DNA from: Rhynochetos jubatus
Taxonomy: Eukaryota; Chordata; Aves; Eurypygiformes; Rhynochetidae
Direction of reading: 5' to 3'
Assembly: GCA_027574665.1 (NCBI GenBank)
Contig: CM050657.1
Coordinates: forward strand, 26,390,700 to 26,454,699
Length of the DNA: 64,000 bases
Numbering within the stretch: position 1 is the stretch's first letter; every line of letters starts with the position of its first letter. Below the pieces are notes generated by a model. It was not told the DNA's origin. It ran no database searches and worked only from the letters and a program-made list of their open reading frames with translations. Shown here piece by piece: positions 12,537 to 27,028 of this stretch. The position numbers were made by a program, and so were the translations under genes.

Positions 12537-15500
12537 AGTGTTATCAAAATACATTTGATGGTTATTAATTAAAAAAAGTTCAACCAGATCTCCTGGCAGA
12601 AAAGGAAGGGAAAGAGAAAGTTCTGGCAAGTTTCATTCCAGGTTTTCTATTCCTGTTATTCATCAAATGTTGAAACTGGGAAAAAAATTCAGTCAGCCCC
12701 GTTAGTTTAATTACATGTATAAACCAATCAATCATAATCTCTCCTATGGTAAAGGTACAAAAACGGCCATCAGGGTAAGACAGGAACTAAACACATTGTG
12801 GCGAAATTCTGCAGAAATTACAAAGTGACTCAAGTGTAGCAGCAAAGAGGTAAAGCCGTTAAGAGGTGACTATGGTGAAGATTAATTCTGGCTGCCTCGA
12901 TCCATCAGGTGCTTCTTTTTAGATGGCTGGGACCTAAGCACCCTGTGGAGGACCAGGTTTTGAGGGCTGCATCACGTCCCCGGGTCTGGGCTTGAAGCTC
13001 CCAAGGTGTAACACACATCCAACAGGAGACAGGACTTTTATTTGAGGAGGGGCAGGTAGGTAAAAAGGGTCTTAAATTACGCAGAGGTCAAATGTATCTA
13101 CTTCAGTACCTAAATGAAAAGCTTCTGCTGCAACAGTAGCTGAGCAAGGATTATTTCTCTGTGCTCACTTCAGAAACACAAAATTAATATATTCATTTTG
13201 CAAAGCAGGAAATCCTCCCTTCCTGCCAAACCTCTGAAACAGTCTCCGAGTTAATCGGGGCTGACAGGCAGAATTACGGCAAGGAGAGGAGAGAGCCCGG
13301 GCCAGCCCCTGCGACAGGGAGCCCTCCTGCCTGCCGCACCACCCGGCTGCCATTCATGACTTTTATTTATACGCTGGCAGCGCTTAGAACTCCTAAGGAC
13401 AAAAGACGTCTACTCAAAGATCAATTACCCAACACAGCAAGAAACATTTCCTGCTCCAAAAATGCTTAGAAACTAGCAGAGAAAGAAAAAGGAAAGGAAC
13501 TCTTTAAATCTCTGTTCATCGTGTGGAAACTGAGGTAGAGATAGGGTGAGATAACATGCCTTGCACATCTGGGCATCAGTCTCAACCCGCCCAAGTCTCA
13601 GCCCAGTGCCTCTGCCCTGTAACCAGCTCTCCTTCCCCCAACAGCTGGGTCTGCCAGCTCCCCTGGGCAGGAGACAGCGGTCTCTGCTTGGCCTGCAAAT
13701 ACACAAGCCTCTGTTTCAAAAATAGACTCAGAGTGCAATGACATGGAAGACAGCCCTGAAATCATGGACTCAAGTGGCAGCATAGGACCTGCTGAGCAGG
13801 AACTGATCTAAGCCACATCCACCCCAAAACTGCCCACACCAGGGCTCTCTCTTCAGGGCAGGCAGGTGCACCAGGTGGCACGTGTCCCTCCACACTGTCA
13901 AGGAGGCCAGAGAACAAACAAAAAGAGACTCTGGAGGAAACCAGCAGTCTCAACAGACTGCAAGTCCAAGTCCGTGACTGTGCCACAGCAGCCACCAGAG
14001 CCGGGGGGAGCTGAGGATGTATGTCCTCCCAGTACCTGAGAGCAGCAGCAAGCCCTGAACAGAAACCGCTCCTGGGGGAAGAAAAAGCAAAAGGCATTTT
14101 CTTACAGCATCCACTTGCTACAATCACACAGGGGAGCGCGTCGACTTGCACGGCTAGGAGAGAGAAGGTAAGGTGGTGCCAGAGCAAACACCTCCCCTGC
14201 CTGAGCAATGCCTGGCTCTGCCAGGGCTGCCCTCACGGCAGGGGGATATTCCGTGTGAGGAAGGCTCATACTGCCAGGTACAGGCTGCAAGACGTGCCTT
14301 TTAGCTCAGATATAGCAGCCACTTTGGGGTTAAACTCAGACTTTACTCTGATGTCTATTAAGATATTTTCCAAGACTCTAGGTCCAGTTTCACGTGGGAA
14401 AATGTGCCAGGATGAATCAAGCTCCTCCGAAGCAAAAAGTCAGTAATTAGTATGTGGGACAGGGCATTGCAGTGTCTAAACAGAGACGCAGTGAAGCGGA
14501 AAACCAGGGAAGCAGATGCTTGCAGGTCACAGAGATGAGCGCACCACCTCCAGCATGAAAAGGAAGATGCGGGGGAGTCTCCAAGCGGTGGGCTGGCATT
14601 ACAGTGAGGGGAAAAGCAATTTCTTTTCTTTCTGGAGCATAGTCATCAATGGAGCTGCTGGCACCGGGAGTGGGGAACAGGTTCAGATTGATGGGCCTGG
14701 TTTCAGACGTTGAAACACAGGGCGTATCTGGCCCTTCAACTGTGATTAGGATTTGCTTTGTTTCTGACAACAGAGCCACTGCCGCTGGGTGAGACGAAAA
14801 CCCTTTCAGAGCCATGGCAGGCTGGAAGTGCCAGCGCAGTTCCCAGCCCAACCCGGCTAGCAGGATCCCGCAGGAACTGTGTCCTGATGGCCAGACCACT
14901 GCCCCTCACACAAACCCTCTGTTCTCACGCAGAAAAATCTAGCTATGGGGCAGATGAGAGGGGAGACAAGGAGCAGCGCCTCTGAAGCTGGTGCCAACGT
15001 CTGAGATTTTGCCCTGAACCCCAGGATTTACAGCGTTTTCCTTAAAACTCCTGCTGATGGAAGCATGCTATTGCATGAGCCATTCGCCACTCTGGACGCA
15101 TGGAACTGATAGTGCCACGCGGTCCAGAAGAGTTTAAAAACGTGACAGTCCCTATAGAAGAAAAAACAACATTGGGACATTTTTGTTTTGTAAAACAACT
15201 AATTTTGAAGTTCATTTTATGATGTCAGGAGGCGAGGTGCTCTCGCTTTCCTCGCCCAAGACAACAGAACCTGAGAGACGGGTTTTCAGAGCCGCTCGCA
15301 CATCTCCCGTCGGGGGACTGCAAAGAGGGCACGGGTTGATCGTGGCGCCTGAAAGCCGCCTCCCCCATTTACCAGCACCGTGCATGGACACGGCGGACTC
15401 CTCTGTGGGAACATAGGGAACGGAAGTTTTTCATTTTATTCCTTCCTGGGGCTCCATAAATCTTGCTTCACAATAAACCCAGCAAAATGAACTGAGCCAT

Positions 15501-15754
15501 GAAGCAAATGGAAAGGCCCTGGGTGGAGCAGTTCATTGTGTGTGTCAGGGCTGAGGGAAACACAGAAGAGTCTGTTTAGCAACAAATAATCTTTGTCAGG
15601 CTAATCTTGCTATCTTTTCCAACCCTCCTATTAGATTTACTTAAATGTATTAGGCAATGCAGATTGTTTGGTTTTCTCTTGCTGCAATATAGCCATTTCT
15701 ATCTCTTTCACCCACAGACAGACAGATCAGTCTGTCTTAAGGACGATGTTGTAT

Positions 15755-16136
15755 CCTAGGAGGGCTGGGTCTGTTTAGCTTGGAGGAGGCTGAGGGGGAT
15801 CTTATCAATGCTGATCAATATCTAGAGGGTGGGTGTCAGGAGGATGGGGCCAGGCTCTGCTCAGGGGTGTCCAGTGACCGGACGAGGGGCGATGGCCATC
15901 AACTGGCAAACAGAAGGTTCAGCCTGAACATGAGGAAACCCTTCTGCCCTGTGAGGGTGACAGAGCCCTGGGACAGGCTGCCCAGAGAGGGGGGAGTCTC
16001 CTTCCCTGGAGACTTTCCAAAGCCGCCTGGACTTGTTCCTGTGTGATCTGCTCTGGGTGATCCTGCTCTGGCAGGGGGGTTGGACTGGATGATCTCTAGA
16101 GGTCCCTTCCAACCCCCAACACTCTGTTAATCTATG
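15755..16136 (+). mobile_element. CR1 LINE 3' fragment
   Basis: This is the 3' untranslated end of a CR1 element in plus orientation. Recognisable blocks are GGCTGGGTCTGTTTAGCTTG near the start, the GACAGGCTGCCCAGAGAG block near the middle, and TTGGACTGGATGATCTC followed by TTCCAACCC near the end. It lacks a clean ATTCTATG tail, ending instead near TTAATCTATG. The sequence differs clearly from the two closely related copies at 16280-16605 and 42112-42464, so it belongs to another CR1 subfamily. It has no coding potential. Confidence 0.88.
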
Positions 16137-16279
16137 CCAAATGAATATTCAGAAAAACTAGAGCTTTTAAGGGGTTAATAGCATGATCATTACTTGTACT
16201 AAAAGGACAGATGCATTTTAGCACTCTTAGCACAGTCTCAGGCTGCATTTTAACTTTTTATCCATCAATATGTCTCTCA

Positions 16280-16605
16280 CACAGAATCAGAGAACGGTTT
16301 GGGTTGGATGGGACCTTAATGACCATCCAGTTCCAACCCCCCTGCCATGGGCAGGGACACCCTCCACTAGACCAGGTTGCTCCCAGCCTCATCTAGCCTG
16401 GCCTTGAACACTGCCAGGGATGGGGCACCCACAGCTTCTCTGGGCAACCTGTCCCAGTACCTCACCACCCTCTTGGGGAAGAATTTTTTCCTGATATCCA
16501 ATTTAAATCTCCCCTCTTTCAGTTTAAACCCATTACCCCTTGATCTGTCACTACAAGCCCTTGTCAAAAGTCTCTCCCTCCCTTCCTACAAAATGTTCAA
16601 GTCCC
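16280..16605 (-). mobile_element. CR1 LINE 3' fragment, minus strand
   Basis: On the minus strand this reads AGGGGTAATGGGTTTAAA, then CAGGAAAAAATTCTTCCCC, GTACTGGGACAGGTTGCCCA and TGGTCTAGTGGAGGGTGTCC, ending near CAAACCGTTCTCTGATTCTG. That is the CR1 3' region. By eye it differs from the plus-strand copy at 42112-42464 at about 20 positions over roughly 275 bases, including one identical stretch of more than 50 bases. It lies about 145 bases from the oppositely oriented CR1 at 15755-16136. The 5' boundary on the minus strand (high coordinate) is approximate. Confidence 0.9.
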
Positions 16606-19321
16606 TCTGCAGTCAGAATCCTCCTGCACGCCACTGCAAGTCTGATAAGAGGCTTGATGAAAACCCTGACAAGGGCACGTATCAACACCTGACCACAGGA
16701 CATCTCCAGGTGCTGTTACCTGTGTGCCAGCTCCCTGTGGATTACAGGTTTCCCTGGGCATGGTTAGGGAGCCTCTGTGATTCATACCATCGAGCCTGGT
16801 CGGAGCAGTGAAGTGACTCACGTACAGCTTCCGCAGTGAAGACCCAGTAGTGAACTCGCTGTCCAGGACTGAACTGGCAGCTGTGGGGTGCAGACGGCAA
16901 GGTGCCATGGCTGCAAAGCAAAGCAGGCTGCAGACTAACACTGGGCATAATGACATTCCAGTAAACTGTTTATTTGCAAGGAAAATAATATTTTGCATTT
17001 AAATCAGCTGCCCTACTCACTGAGGGACCATCAGATGTTGTTGGCTCAAAGTTTGGCTGTTGTTTTGGATACCACTCTGCTGAGGAATTTATCCCAAAGC
17101 CTCTTTCCTCCTGCCACAAAAGGGCAACAGTACAAGAGTAGGAGGTTCAACCTAGTAGAACTAGCAAAATAGTTCTACCAAGGAAAAAGACAAGTCTATC
17201 CTGAATGAGACCAACAATTTCAAAGGCAAATAGCACAAAGACGATTAGCCACAACCAAGTGAATATTCCTGTTGCCCCCAGGGAGCAGTCGCACCCACCC
17301 CTTCATGCATGCCAAAGGCAAAAGGACAGACACCAGGACCCTCAGCCTGCCCAAGGACAGGGTCTAACCAGGCTGCACCAGGACTGCCAGCACCACCGCT
17401 GAGCCACGAGCCCAAAAGAGAGCACCTCTCCCTTGACAAACTCCATATTCTACAAACCCTTGTCAAGGGATGTGCTGTAGCTGGGCTCTTGGAGCTGGAG
17501 GGACTCCAGCGAGACAGGCAGACAGGCACAGTTTGTCATGCATGCAGAAAGACTCCAACCAAGCCAGCCCACTCTTTCTCCCTGCAGCTGTAAACCCAAC
17601 TGAAAAATACCTCTGGAAACTAACCCTGGGATCTTAGGGTAGGACTGTAAGGGCACTGTGCTGGGGAACTCTATTTAAATGGTTATGACAAAGGTTTTAA
17701 TATCCCTGGTTTTACATCTTCCTTTTTTATTACTGATCTGCCCAGTGAGGTGCTCCTCTGAAAGTCTCTGTGGGTGTATGCAGTAAATTCAATTACAGTT
17801 TTCTGCAACTGGACCGGACAGACTTGTTTGACATAAAGAATACTGTCTTCACTAAACCAGTTAATTTAGTTCAGCAACAGTGTATGGTTAGGAGGTGTGG
17901 ATTAAAGGACAGTGAAAGGAGAGAAAAATGATTCCCAGCAAAACAGCTCCCAAGTGACTTTGTTGTTCCATAAAATGACAAGAAATAAGGAGGGCCTTGC
18001 AGCTTGGTTCCCTGACGCCCCAGGTTGATAGGGTGCCAAAATCCTGTTTTTAGACAAGTAGCAGCTCCAAATTTGGGGCAAACAGCTTTTGTTCATCAAA
18101 GCTATAGGCAAGTGAAAAAATTATTCTCTCTTTTCTCAGAGGTCCTGTGAACAAAGCACTGAAGAGAACATTGTGAGCTTGGCCAATTTTATCAGACCCA
18201 CGTAGCCATTACGTACTATTTTCTTAGACTGAAAACCAAAACCACCACAAAACAAACCAAAAGCACCTCAGCGCAGGGTTCTGACGCTTAATGCCTTTAA
18301 AGTGAATTTAGCACTTTAGAAACCTGCTCTGATGGCACCCAAAGTAAAGCTCTCTCTAGCCACGGACAGCTGCCTGCCCACGCTCTGTCACAGGCTGGCC
18401 CCTGGCAGGGGGCTCCTCGCCACCAGCTCCTTTCTCTGTGCCAGCTAAGTCCTCAGCCACTAACAGCGGTAGTGGATTATTTGGGCAGCAACGTTACCCA
18501 TTAAGGACTAAACTGATATTATCAGTACTCGGACTCTAACCACATCTGTTTACTACTAACCAATGATACGGTTAATATTTATTACCTTGAAAGGTCTGGC
18601 TGCGGGAGGGTATCTACTAAAAATACAAGCTGAAAGCTGCACTCTCCACGAAGTGCTAATGGAAATATTTCAACTATATACCCTCAAGAAGGCAAGACTT
18701 CATTATGAGCATCCTGTCAGTCACCAGACCAGTGCATTTAAAATGTACCCTTCCTTTAAAAGAAAGATGCTTTCAAACGATATGTATGTGACTAAGTAAC
18801 AAGCAGGATGAGGCTTTTGAACCCTGGAAGGAGAAAATTATTTTTAAAATAATTTACTCAGTCTGTGCATGCATGTGTGTAAAAGCACATTTCTCCATCA
18901 GGTAACGGATGTCTCTGCAGCCAGGGCAATGGATAATTATTTTCAAGTGGGTTGTCACCCTGCATTCAGGCTGCGTTTGCCTGACAGTGTGAAATCGGAA
19001 GGAAGCCTCATTGGCAATTCCCACCAGACATCAGAAAACCTCAAGCATGTAGAAAATACTTTAATCTTCTTTAACCATTCCTGCACTCTCCTTGAGGAAA
19101 ATATCACCTCTCCTTTTTGAGGCAGAAAAAGTAGACCATAGCGGGATAAGGATTAAAAAATTATTCTAACAAACAGTAAAAATAATACAATAGCCTGCGG
19201 CAGTTTGAAGCTTTCTAGCTTCGCCCTCAAACCGAGACAACCCTATAAGCATACTGTTAAATGCAGCAGAGTGCCAACTACGGGTGTTTGCTAATCAAAG
19301 TCAATCAGGCAGACCAGCAGG

Positions 19322-19351
19322 CTTCAATGGGCTTTGGACCGGGTCTGACAA
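19322..19351. repeat. second relic of the same palindromic repeat
   Basis: CTTCAATGGGCTTTGGACC followed by GGGTCTGA is close to the reverse complement of the arm at 49203-49252 (CTTTGGATCAGGCCC). It is a short, diverged remnant with nothing coding around it. Confidence 0.4.
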
Positions 19352-20741
19352 AAGGATCCTCTTAGGAGCCCGCTTCAGAGACACTTACCCTCTTCATCTC
19401 CGGTGATTTCAAAGGGAACTCAGGGTATTCAGAAATCGTGAGCTAATTTGCTACATAATAAACAAGATTCATGCAACAGGGAAGGCTGCTATGACTCACC
19501 GTCGTTTAAAAGGAGCCTAGTATGAACTGGCCTGTTTTGAATCGGCAGCTTGGCCTTGGCTATACTACAGAGGAGCAGTTAAGTCTTTGATAAGTTACAG
19601 GAGCAGCAGGCACCTGGGAATAAGCATCCAACTGTCTAAGAGCAAGAAAACTTAACTAGAAATGCACCATCGGAAGCAGCGAGACGTTTAGCACATCTTC
19701 TGCTATGCGAGACCTGAAAGCAGCTTTTGTGTACAACACAGCCAGAATAGAGAACAAGTAAAGAGGGGTAAAAAAGGCAAGATCCGTACAATGAACAGCT
19801 CCAAAGATCTTTGGAGTATACCTACAGAGGGCAATGAAATGTCACTGGGACTACATCAAGTACCTTTGAAGAGGCTAGCTCAGGCACCAAGAGGCCCAAC
19901 GACTCTGCTAAGGCTTCTAGCCGCGTTGCTAGCCTCGCCAACGTGACCGTACTGCTACTCTCTCAACGGGGCCTCCCAATGCCCTTGCTGTATGGAGAGC
20001 CTTTCACAATTCTAATCAATACCCTTTAACTCGATCACGATCTTAAAATTCATCTCCCTGGAGGCAGGTCTGAGCATGAAACAGAGTTTACTATTTCCAG
20101 AGTGGATGCAAAGAAAGTAATTATTAAGTAATCAGTGTCTTTAAACACTTTAAGGTCCCTCACTAAAACATCTGGCAAAGCGGTGCCAGGCCCAGCCTTC
20201 AAGAAAAACCACCTTGGCCTCCTCTCTCTGTCTCACAAAGCTTCATTAAACATGTACAACTGTGGAGCTGTCAATAATGTTTCAGCACGTGAGCAGTGAA
20301 GCCCTTCAGATAAGCCTTTGTTGTTGATCTTTAACCATCTGAAAGACAAGTTGTAATGCAGAGTAAACACCTGGGCTGTGTAAGTTTAGGCTCAGAAATC
20401 AGGCCCACGCTTTGCCGTGACAGTTGTACATGTTGCTGCCACTAATTGCTTCTTTCAGCAGTTGTGGACAGGTCTCCTGTTGCTGTGGGCTAATTTACAC
20501 AAGCACTGACAGCTCGGACAACCCTCCCTTGTCTGCCTGGCTATTGCTGACCATTTATCATTATAGATTATGCGTTTTTACAACTGTAGAGACCAAAGTC
20601 AACAGTCCACAAGATGCGGCAGCCACTTGAAATATCAGTCATCTGCTCTGTTTCCACTGCCCTTCTCTTTTCCGTGCACGGCTGGCGTTACAACTGGGTT
20701 TTAATAAGGCAACTGATTTGGTAAACAATTCTTAATTTATT

Positions 20742-20781
20742 TACTCGGGCAAGACTCCTTTGCCTTCAGCGGGAGCCCTGC
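20742..20781. repeat. palindromic 'GGCAAGACTCC...GGGAGCCCTGCC' relic
   Basis: ACTCGGGCAAGACTCC then CTTCAGCGGGAGCCCTGCC form two imperfect inverted arms (GGCAAGACTCC with GGGAGCCCTGCC) around TTTGCCTTCAGC. This resembles the amniote repeat GGCAAAACTCCCATTGACTTC with its mirrored second arm. Confidence 0.45.
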
Positions 20782-23700
20782 CAAGCTAGGGATCTTGGAC
20801 CAGCGCCAGCGATAAAATGCCCATTTTACTGGCATGTACGGTTTCCTATTGACTTGCCAAAAGAACCCTGGTTACCAGCTCCACAATAGGCTTTGTTCCT
20901 TTCGTCCGGGAACAAACCAATCAATATTTCCTCTTCTTTCCAGGCTAAGGGAGTTCAGCGAAGAGGTCCAGTTACCACCGGCAGAGATATGGGAAAACTG
21001 ATGCTTGCAGGTGCCACCCCTGCAGGCTCTGGGTTTCCCTGACAAAAACCGCCATATAAGAACGTTTTACATTGCCACGTATGCTAAGACACCGTATCGC
21101 GTCTACTCTAATGCGCCGTGCTGCAGACAATGCCACCTGTGCTCACTCACTCCGTTGAGATAAAAAAAAGACTTCCATTGCAGATACCAGAAAGTTATCT
21201 GACAGGCTGACAGGGAAGAAATCCAACCAGAAAAATAAGTTGTTCTGTCATTGACACAACTGCTGAATTTCTTCTTCTGTTAGCCCTCTAATTTACTTCA
21301 GTGACTATACAGAACTGGGTCCTGACTAACCAAATCAAAGCCCCCACTTAATTGAGTAAATGTCTCTGTTAATTTAAGGCTCCGGTCAGAAAATCAGAAG
21401 ACAGCTAATAAACAGTTGCGGCATTTAAAGGAGTGATGATTTTAAGTCTACTGATTATAAACACGCACTGTCAAATTACTCCCGTCTCTTCTCAAGACGT
21501 AACCACTCCCCTTCTTATTCAACTTTTTCTCAATTCCTTCAGCCCGTCACCACAGACGAGAGGAGACAGCCTTCTCCTTTGAGATTCCCATCACTCACAA
21601 GCCCTTTCTCTCAGCCTGGCAGCGATAGATGGTCTATTTTCCCAGCCTATGTGGCGATGAAAAATCATTCTCTCCATACGGCCTACCCACTGCTCTCATA
21701 CTGCACCTTAAAAGACATTTTGAGGTACTGTTTACATAATGAACAACCTTACAGGATGTTTTAACAACACAATAATTTACTTAAGGTACGGACATATATA
21801 TAAAGACATGGAAGAATTATCATGTCATAAATTCCTGAGGATCAGAGGTTATTGGCATGTACTTCACATTACAGAGAAGGGGCTCCAACAGCAGCAGTTA
21901 GACTGAAGCAGTGCCAAAACAAGCATGCAAACTCTGGGAAGGAAGCATGGCAAAGCCAGTGGAAAGCGACCCACAACATTCTAGCCAGCATGACGGCGCA
22001 TTGTACCCTACTTTCTTATTCTTCTAGAAGCTAGAACAGTGATAATAGGCGTCTGTCTGGAAATCTGGAAGAGCCACAAGTTAAGCTGAAGGAAAAAGAG
22101 CACATTTGTTTATTTAGAAGTCTAAGCAATCATAATAAATGTATGTTCAAATAATCAGCTCCTGTGTAATTACTCATTCCCAAGCACAGTTATTAGATAG
22201 GTAAATTCACTCTTTTTTGAAAATGCAGGTCAAATATTTATCTCTGAGATATATTAAATGCAACACAAGATTGCACTAAGGGCGTATATTAGACGGTAAC
22301 GTTTACAAAATTGAAGTGTTTAGACCTTTCAGACCTTTTTTAAAGCCTTGACCTTGGAAACAAATAAGGACAGTGTTATTTTAATGTGCATTCAAATTTT
22401 AACAACACAAGTCACACAGCTCTAGTGGAATCCACGTTGAGTTTCCACTGTAGATTGCTCATCATTTCATTACGGTTCATTATGCTGATAACTGTCAGAA
22501 AGCATTAGAAGCAGGAGCCTTGAGTAATAGCACTGAAATGGTAATTTAAAAACAATATACTTTCTGGAGGAAATACAGCAGTGCACTAAATCCAATTAGA
22601 AGAGGAGAATGTAAAGACAAGTAAGTGATGTTTGCTGTTTGAAGTCAGGGTCTTCGATTTTTTGATAACTTAAACTGGAGAAAGCCCTTTTAAAGCAGGC
22701 ACTTTTCTCTTGCATCTCACCGAATTTGCTCTCATTATCTCTAAGCTTCTCCAGTAGAAACCGTCTTAAATGCAACCGTTTTAGAAATATTTCAGGCCAC
22801 GCCAAAATATCAATCAATCAGTCACTGTCTGGGTGGCACAACGGACCAAATTATTCAGGGTCATTTCCTGAGACAGATTTCAAGCTGGACAGTCTATGCT
22901 GGTAATCTCTCTTTTGTAAAGGGCTCCCAATTAAAAATCATTAATAATCTGAATCGAACAGACAATATAAACAACACAAAACCGTCCCGTTCTCACTCAT
23001 AATGTGAGCATTGTTTGTTAAGGAACAGTTAGAGAACCCGACTCATTAACAGTGGGGACGCAGGACCAACACCCATTAACTCGGATGGGAACCGCACCCG
23101 CCTGCACCAGGCTGCAATTCACAGAGTATCTCCTTATGGAGAAGGAAATTTCGGGATGAGGGCCATGATTGTTACTCATCGCTTTCAAGCCTCATGGATT
23201 TGTGTGTTGGTAAAGCAATTTATTCCCCATTAGCTTGCTAACCTTATGAAAGACTCATCCCCTCAGCAAGAACGAAATATAATGAAGGTCTGAATAGTTG
23301 TTTTAATGTAACTTTTGTGACACTTTCAAAAGGGAAAGGTGTCCTTGTATTCCACAGCTTGTGCTCAGGCGTATTACAGGTCAATCATACCGTCTCCATG
23401 CCAAGCACACAGCTGACAAGCCCTCTGTGCTTCGGAGGTGAAACTCTCAATTCCTGAGCTAGGTCGCAGTGGCAGATCCAGGGTGGCTCTGCTCCTCAGC
23501 GGTGACAGACACCTTGATGACTGTCCCCACAAGGCAAGCTCGAGGGGAAAGGGGCATCAGTGAACGTGTATGTCAGGGTGTCTGTGCCTGCCCTCCTGAC
23601 ACAGCCCACTGCACCATCTCCTACACTCACATCCCGCCACGTTCTGCTCTTACTTGTATGAGATGTAAGCCAGCCTTAACCACCGACTCTAGCAGAGCCA

Positions 23701-26464
23701 AAATAGAGCCGAGTACTAAAACCAAACGGGGTGCCTGGCTTACCTGAAGGTTAGGCACAGTTTTCATAACTCAGCAACAGAGGGAGATGTCCGAGTGGCG
23801 TTACGGAACGAGAAAACTGGAGCACCTCTGCTGACCAGCGCATCAGGAAGTAGGTGTTGCTTTTATTACTTACCATGGGAATTGCGAGAAAGGAAGAGGA
23901 AGGGGAATTGTCCAATTCCCTTTCATCCACTAGCACAATCAGACTAATGGCAAGTCATAACGGTCTTCCTCCCTCAAACTAGAAGGCGAGATAAGTGACG
24001 AGGCCAGTCAGTTTATTACTAAAGGAAATCAATAGCCAAGGGTCAAAGCTTTACAAAAACACATCCTAAGAAGGCTGAAGTTCTTCATCTTAAAAAGTGT
24101 TTAGAAATAGTAAAGAAAGGATCAATCCACAGTCCATTCCAGGTGTTCTCTCCAAATTACCCAACGTTACTTTTATTCACCTGGCCTAATAGTTCCCCAA
24201 GTGAACAGAAACCTGATTTTACAAGCCACTGGAGCAAAGTCTATCTTTTTGCTAGAAGAATGGATCTCAGATACTGTGTTTTATTTCTTCATTAGTGTGC
24301 CGTCACACTGAGTGATTACTAAATGCAGGGCTGAATGAGAATACCAGGGTTAAAGAGAGCATAATGAACAAAGAAGGTGCCTGATTATTATGGCTGTCAG
24401 CACAAGGGAATTGGGTTTGTCACCTGGTTTAACCAACTGGTAAGAACTGATTAGAGTCTGAAGCCGTCTGAAAGAACCTTTGATGTTTACGCTCCCTTCT
24501 GTCTCCACATGTTGTCAGGAAAGGCAGACAAACAGGGAGCTTCTTCTGGAAGGGCTTCCTTGAAATGCTTTCTGCCACTTGCCTCAAGCACGTGGGCAGA
24601 AGGCGGTTCAGTGTGGAGAGCATGGCAAACAAACGCCCCTCGCCGGCGCCCCTTGCACCCCACTCCTTGCACAAGGCAGAGGTGCACCACGCATGCAGGG
24701 CTGCATTTTGTGCCTGTGCAGGTACCATCACTGTAGCAATTTCCAAACACTGCTAAGTCAGACCTCAAAGAGGGGATATTAGTGAGCACAGCAGCAGGCG
24801 AGAGAGCAAAGCTGCCCCACAAGCCAGCTCCAAAATAACCTCTGTGTCCTTCACCTTGGATCACAGAAAAAGAAGCCCTTGAGCTACAGGAAAATTCAAA
24901 GCTATGAAACGGGACCTCCAAAGACAGGCCTGTTTTCCAAGACCAGGTGTCCGTGGGATTGTGGTGTTGGCTTGCCTCTGCACGCCGACTCCTCCTAGAC
25001 TGCTGCAGAGATGAAGACTGAGGCCAGCACCGTGGCCCTTGTCTTCTCTTCCCTCTTCGTGTTTTCAGGGTAAAAGACTAAGATCAGGGACTTAACTTTA
25101 AGTGACCTCCAAAGACAGGAGCAGGGAAGGGTGCCAGAAGTAGGCTCAAGACTTGACAAAAAAGGGCTAGGCTGCAGGGGTACATTTTGCAGTACAAGCA
25201 AACATACATATCATTTGCTCACAATTCCCTCATCTGGAAGTGTTTTGCGCTGTCCTCATACCTCACTCACTGCACACACCTATTTAAATTCAACCAGTTG
25301 ATTACTGATTTGATTTCAATCAGGTCAGGATATCACTCACTAGGACCGGGGCTTTCTGAGACACTTTTGCTGGTATAATGTTATTGAGGGTGTACCTTCC
25401 GAACAATAGTTTTATTGTTGCACATAGACATTTTTCTTATCAAAATGGTCAAGCTTTGCATCTCCTGCTGTAAACTGTATCACAAAGAGCATGTTTCTAC
25501 CCACTCCAGCAAGGTTTCACAACACAGCTAGACCTCCATCCCCAGTCAGCATTTGGCAAGGGATATAGGGACCTCTCTGCTTTCCCACTAAGCAAAAGCA
25601 GCTGCTCCCGGCTATGCCCAGACCTGCTTAACCAACACCCAGCAAAACTCACAGCTGAAAAGGAGATCACCGAAGAAGAGCTGGAATCAAGAGGGGGTGG
25701 GGAAGAGATGAGAGATGGCTTTAGTTATGGACATACTTTGTTTCTGCCTTGTAAGGGAGAAATTAAGATTGAAATAAATGTGAGTCATCTCTCCAAAATG
25801 AATTTGGAATATATTAAAATGTTACAAAAGAAACAGCCCTCCCTCACTCACAGACACACTCTCTACATAAATATACAGCTGAACTCCAAAAATCTGGAAG
25901 CATTTTCAACAGCTCTGAGGGAAAGCCACACATGGATATCCCCTGGTAAAATACAGCCCTTTCACATCGTGTTTCACACTGCTCTGCTCCTATGGAAGTG
26001 AAAACCAAAGAACTAGATGATCACAATTTAACACCAGGGCATGCCTGGAATCCCAGGTCTTTGGTCGCGTGAGCCGTTAACCAACACACAGGACAAGGAG
26101 TTGTTCCAGCAACCCCGCGGGTGTGCTCGGTACACTACGCTTCTTATTTTCCCTGCTGAAGGCATTTTGGTAGAACTAAAGCAAATTCCATTTGCTGCAC
26201 ATGATATATTTATCTACAAAGGATAAAATAAACCATACTTTGAGTGTTTGTTTCATTAAGCTTTAGTATTTATTATTATCAACCTGTTCAGAGGAACACT
26301 TCTGTGTTCCTGAGGGTCACCAGCTATATTGTGAGCAAATGAGGTATCTAATGAGATTGTAAATATTACCTATTTACCCTGGCTCATACAGTTATGAGAA
26401 AAGCTTTCACAATATCTACAAATATCAATATTTAGAGAGATGAAAGGTGAGGTGATCTACTGGA

Positions 26465-26625
26465 GACAGGTCCTCAGCTGGAACTTAGACCTGTATTTTA
26501 CATCCAGCTCTGTTACTGAGGTATGCGAGTCACTCCTCTCTTGCAGCTTTGTCTCCTCCCAGTTTCCCGATTTATTTAGACTGTAAGCTCTCGAGGGTCA
26601 GTGCAACCAGGTCACTGTCAGGAAT
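26465..26625 (+). mobile_element. probable MIR/CORE-SINE relic next to exon 4
   Basis: The sequence holds ATCCAGCTCTGTTACTGAG, CTTTGTCTCCTCCCAGTTTC and TAGACTGTAAGCTCTCGAGG. The order resembles the middle and 3' parts of amniote SINEs of the MIR/CORE group (CGGCTCTGCCACTTAC, GCCTCAGTTTCC, TAGACTGTAAGCTC). It is about 220 bases downstream of the exon 4 donor when read on the minus strand. The identity is moderate and the boundaries are guesses. Confidence 0.5.
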
Positions 26626-26770
26626 TCAGGGCTCCCAACTAATGCTTTCTCTCCCAGAAGTGTGATCCAAAATGCAAACTGCATCTTCAAAGGGCTGTAA
26701 GAGCTACTGAATGTTGCTCTCAGAAGCAGGACACCTCTTGGAGACACAGCTCTCCAGGAAGTATTTCCTA

Positions 26771-27028
<258 letters not shown>

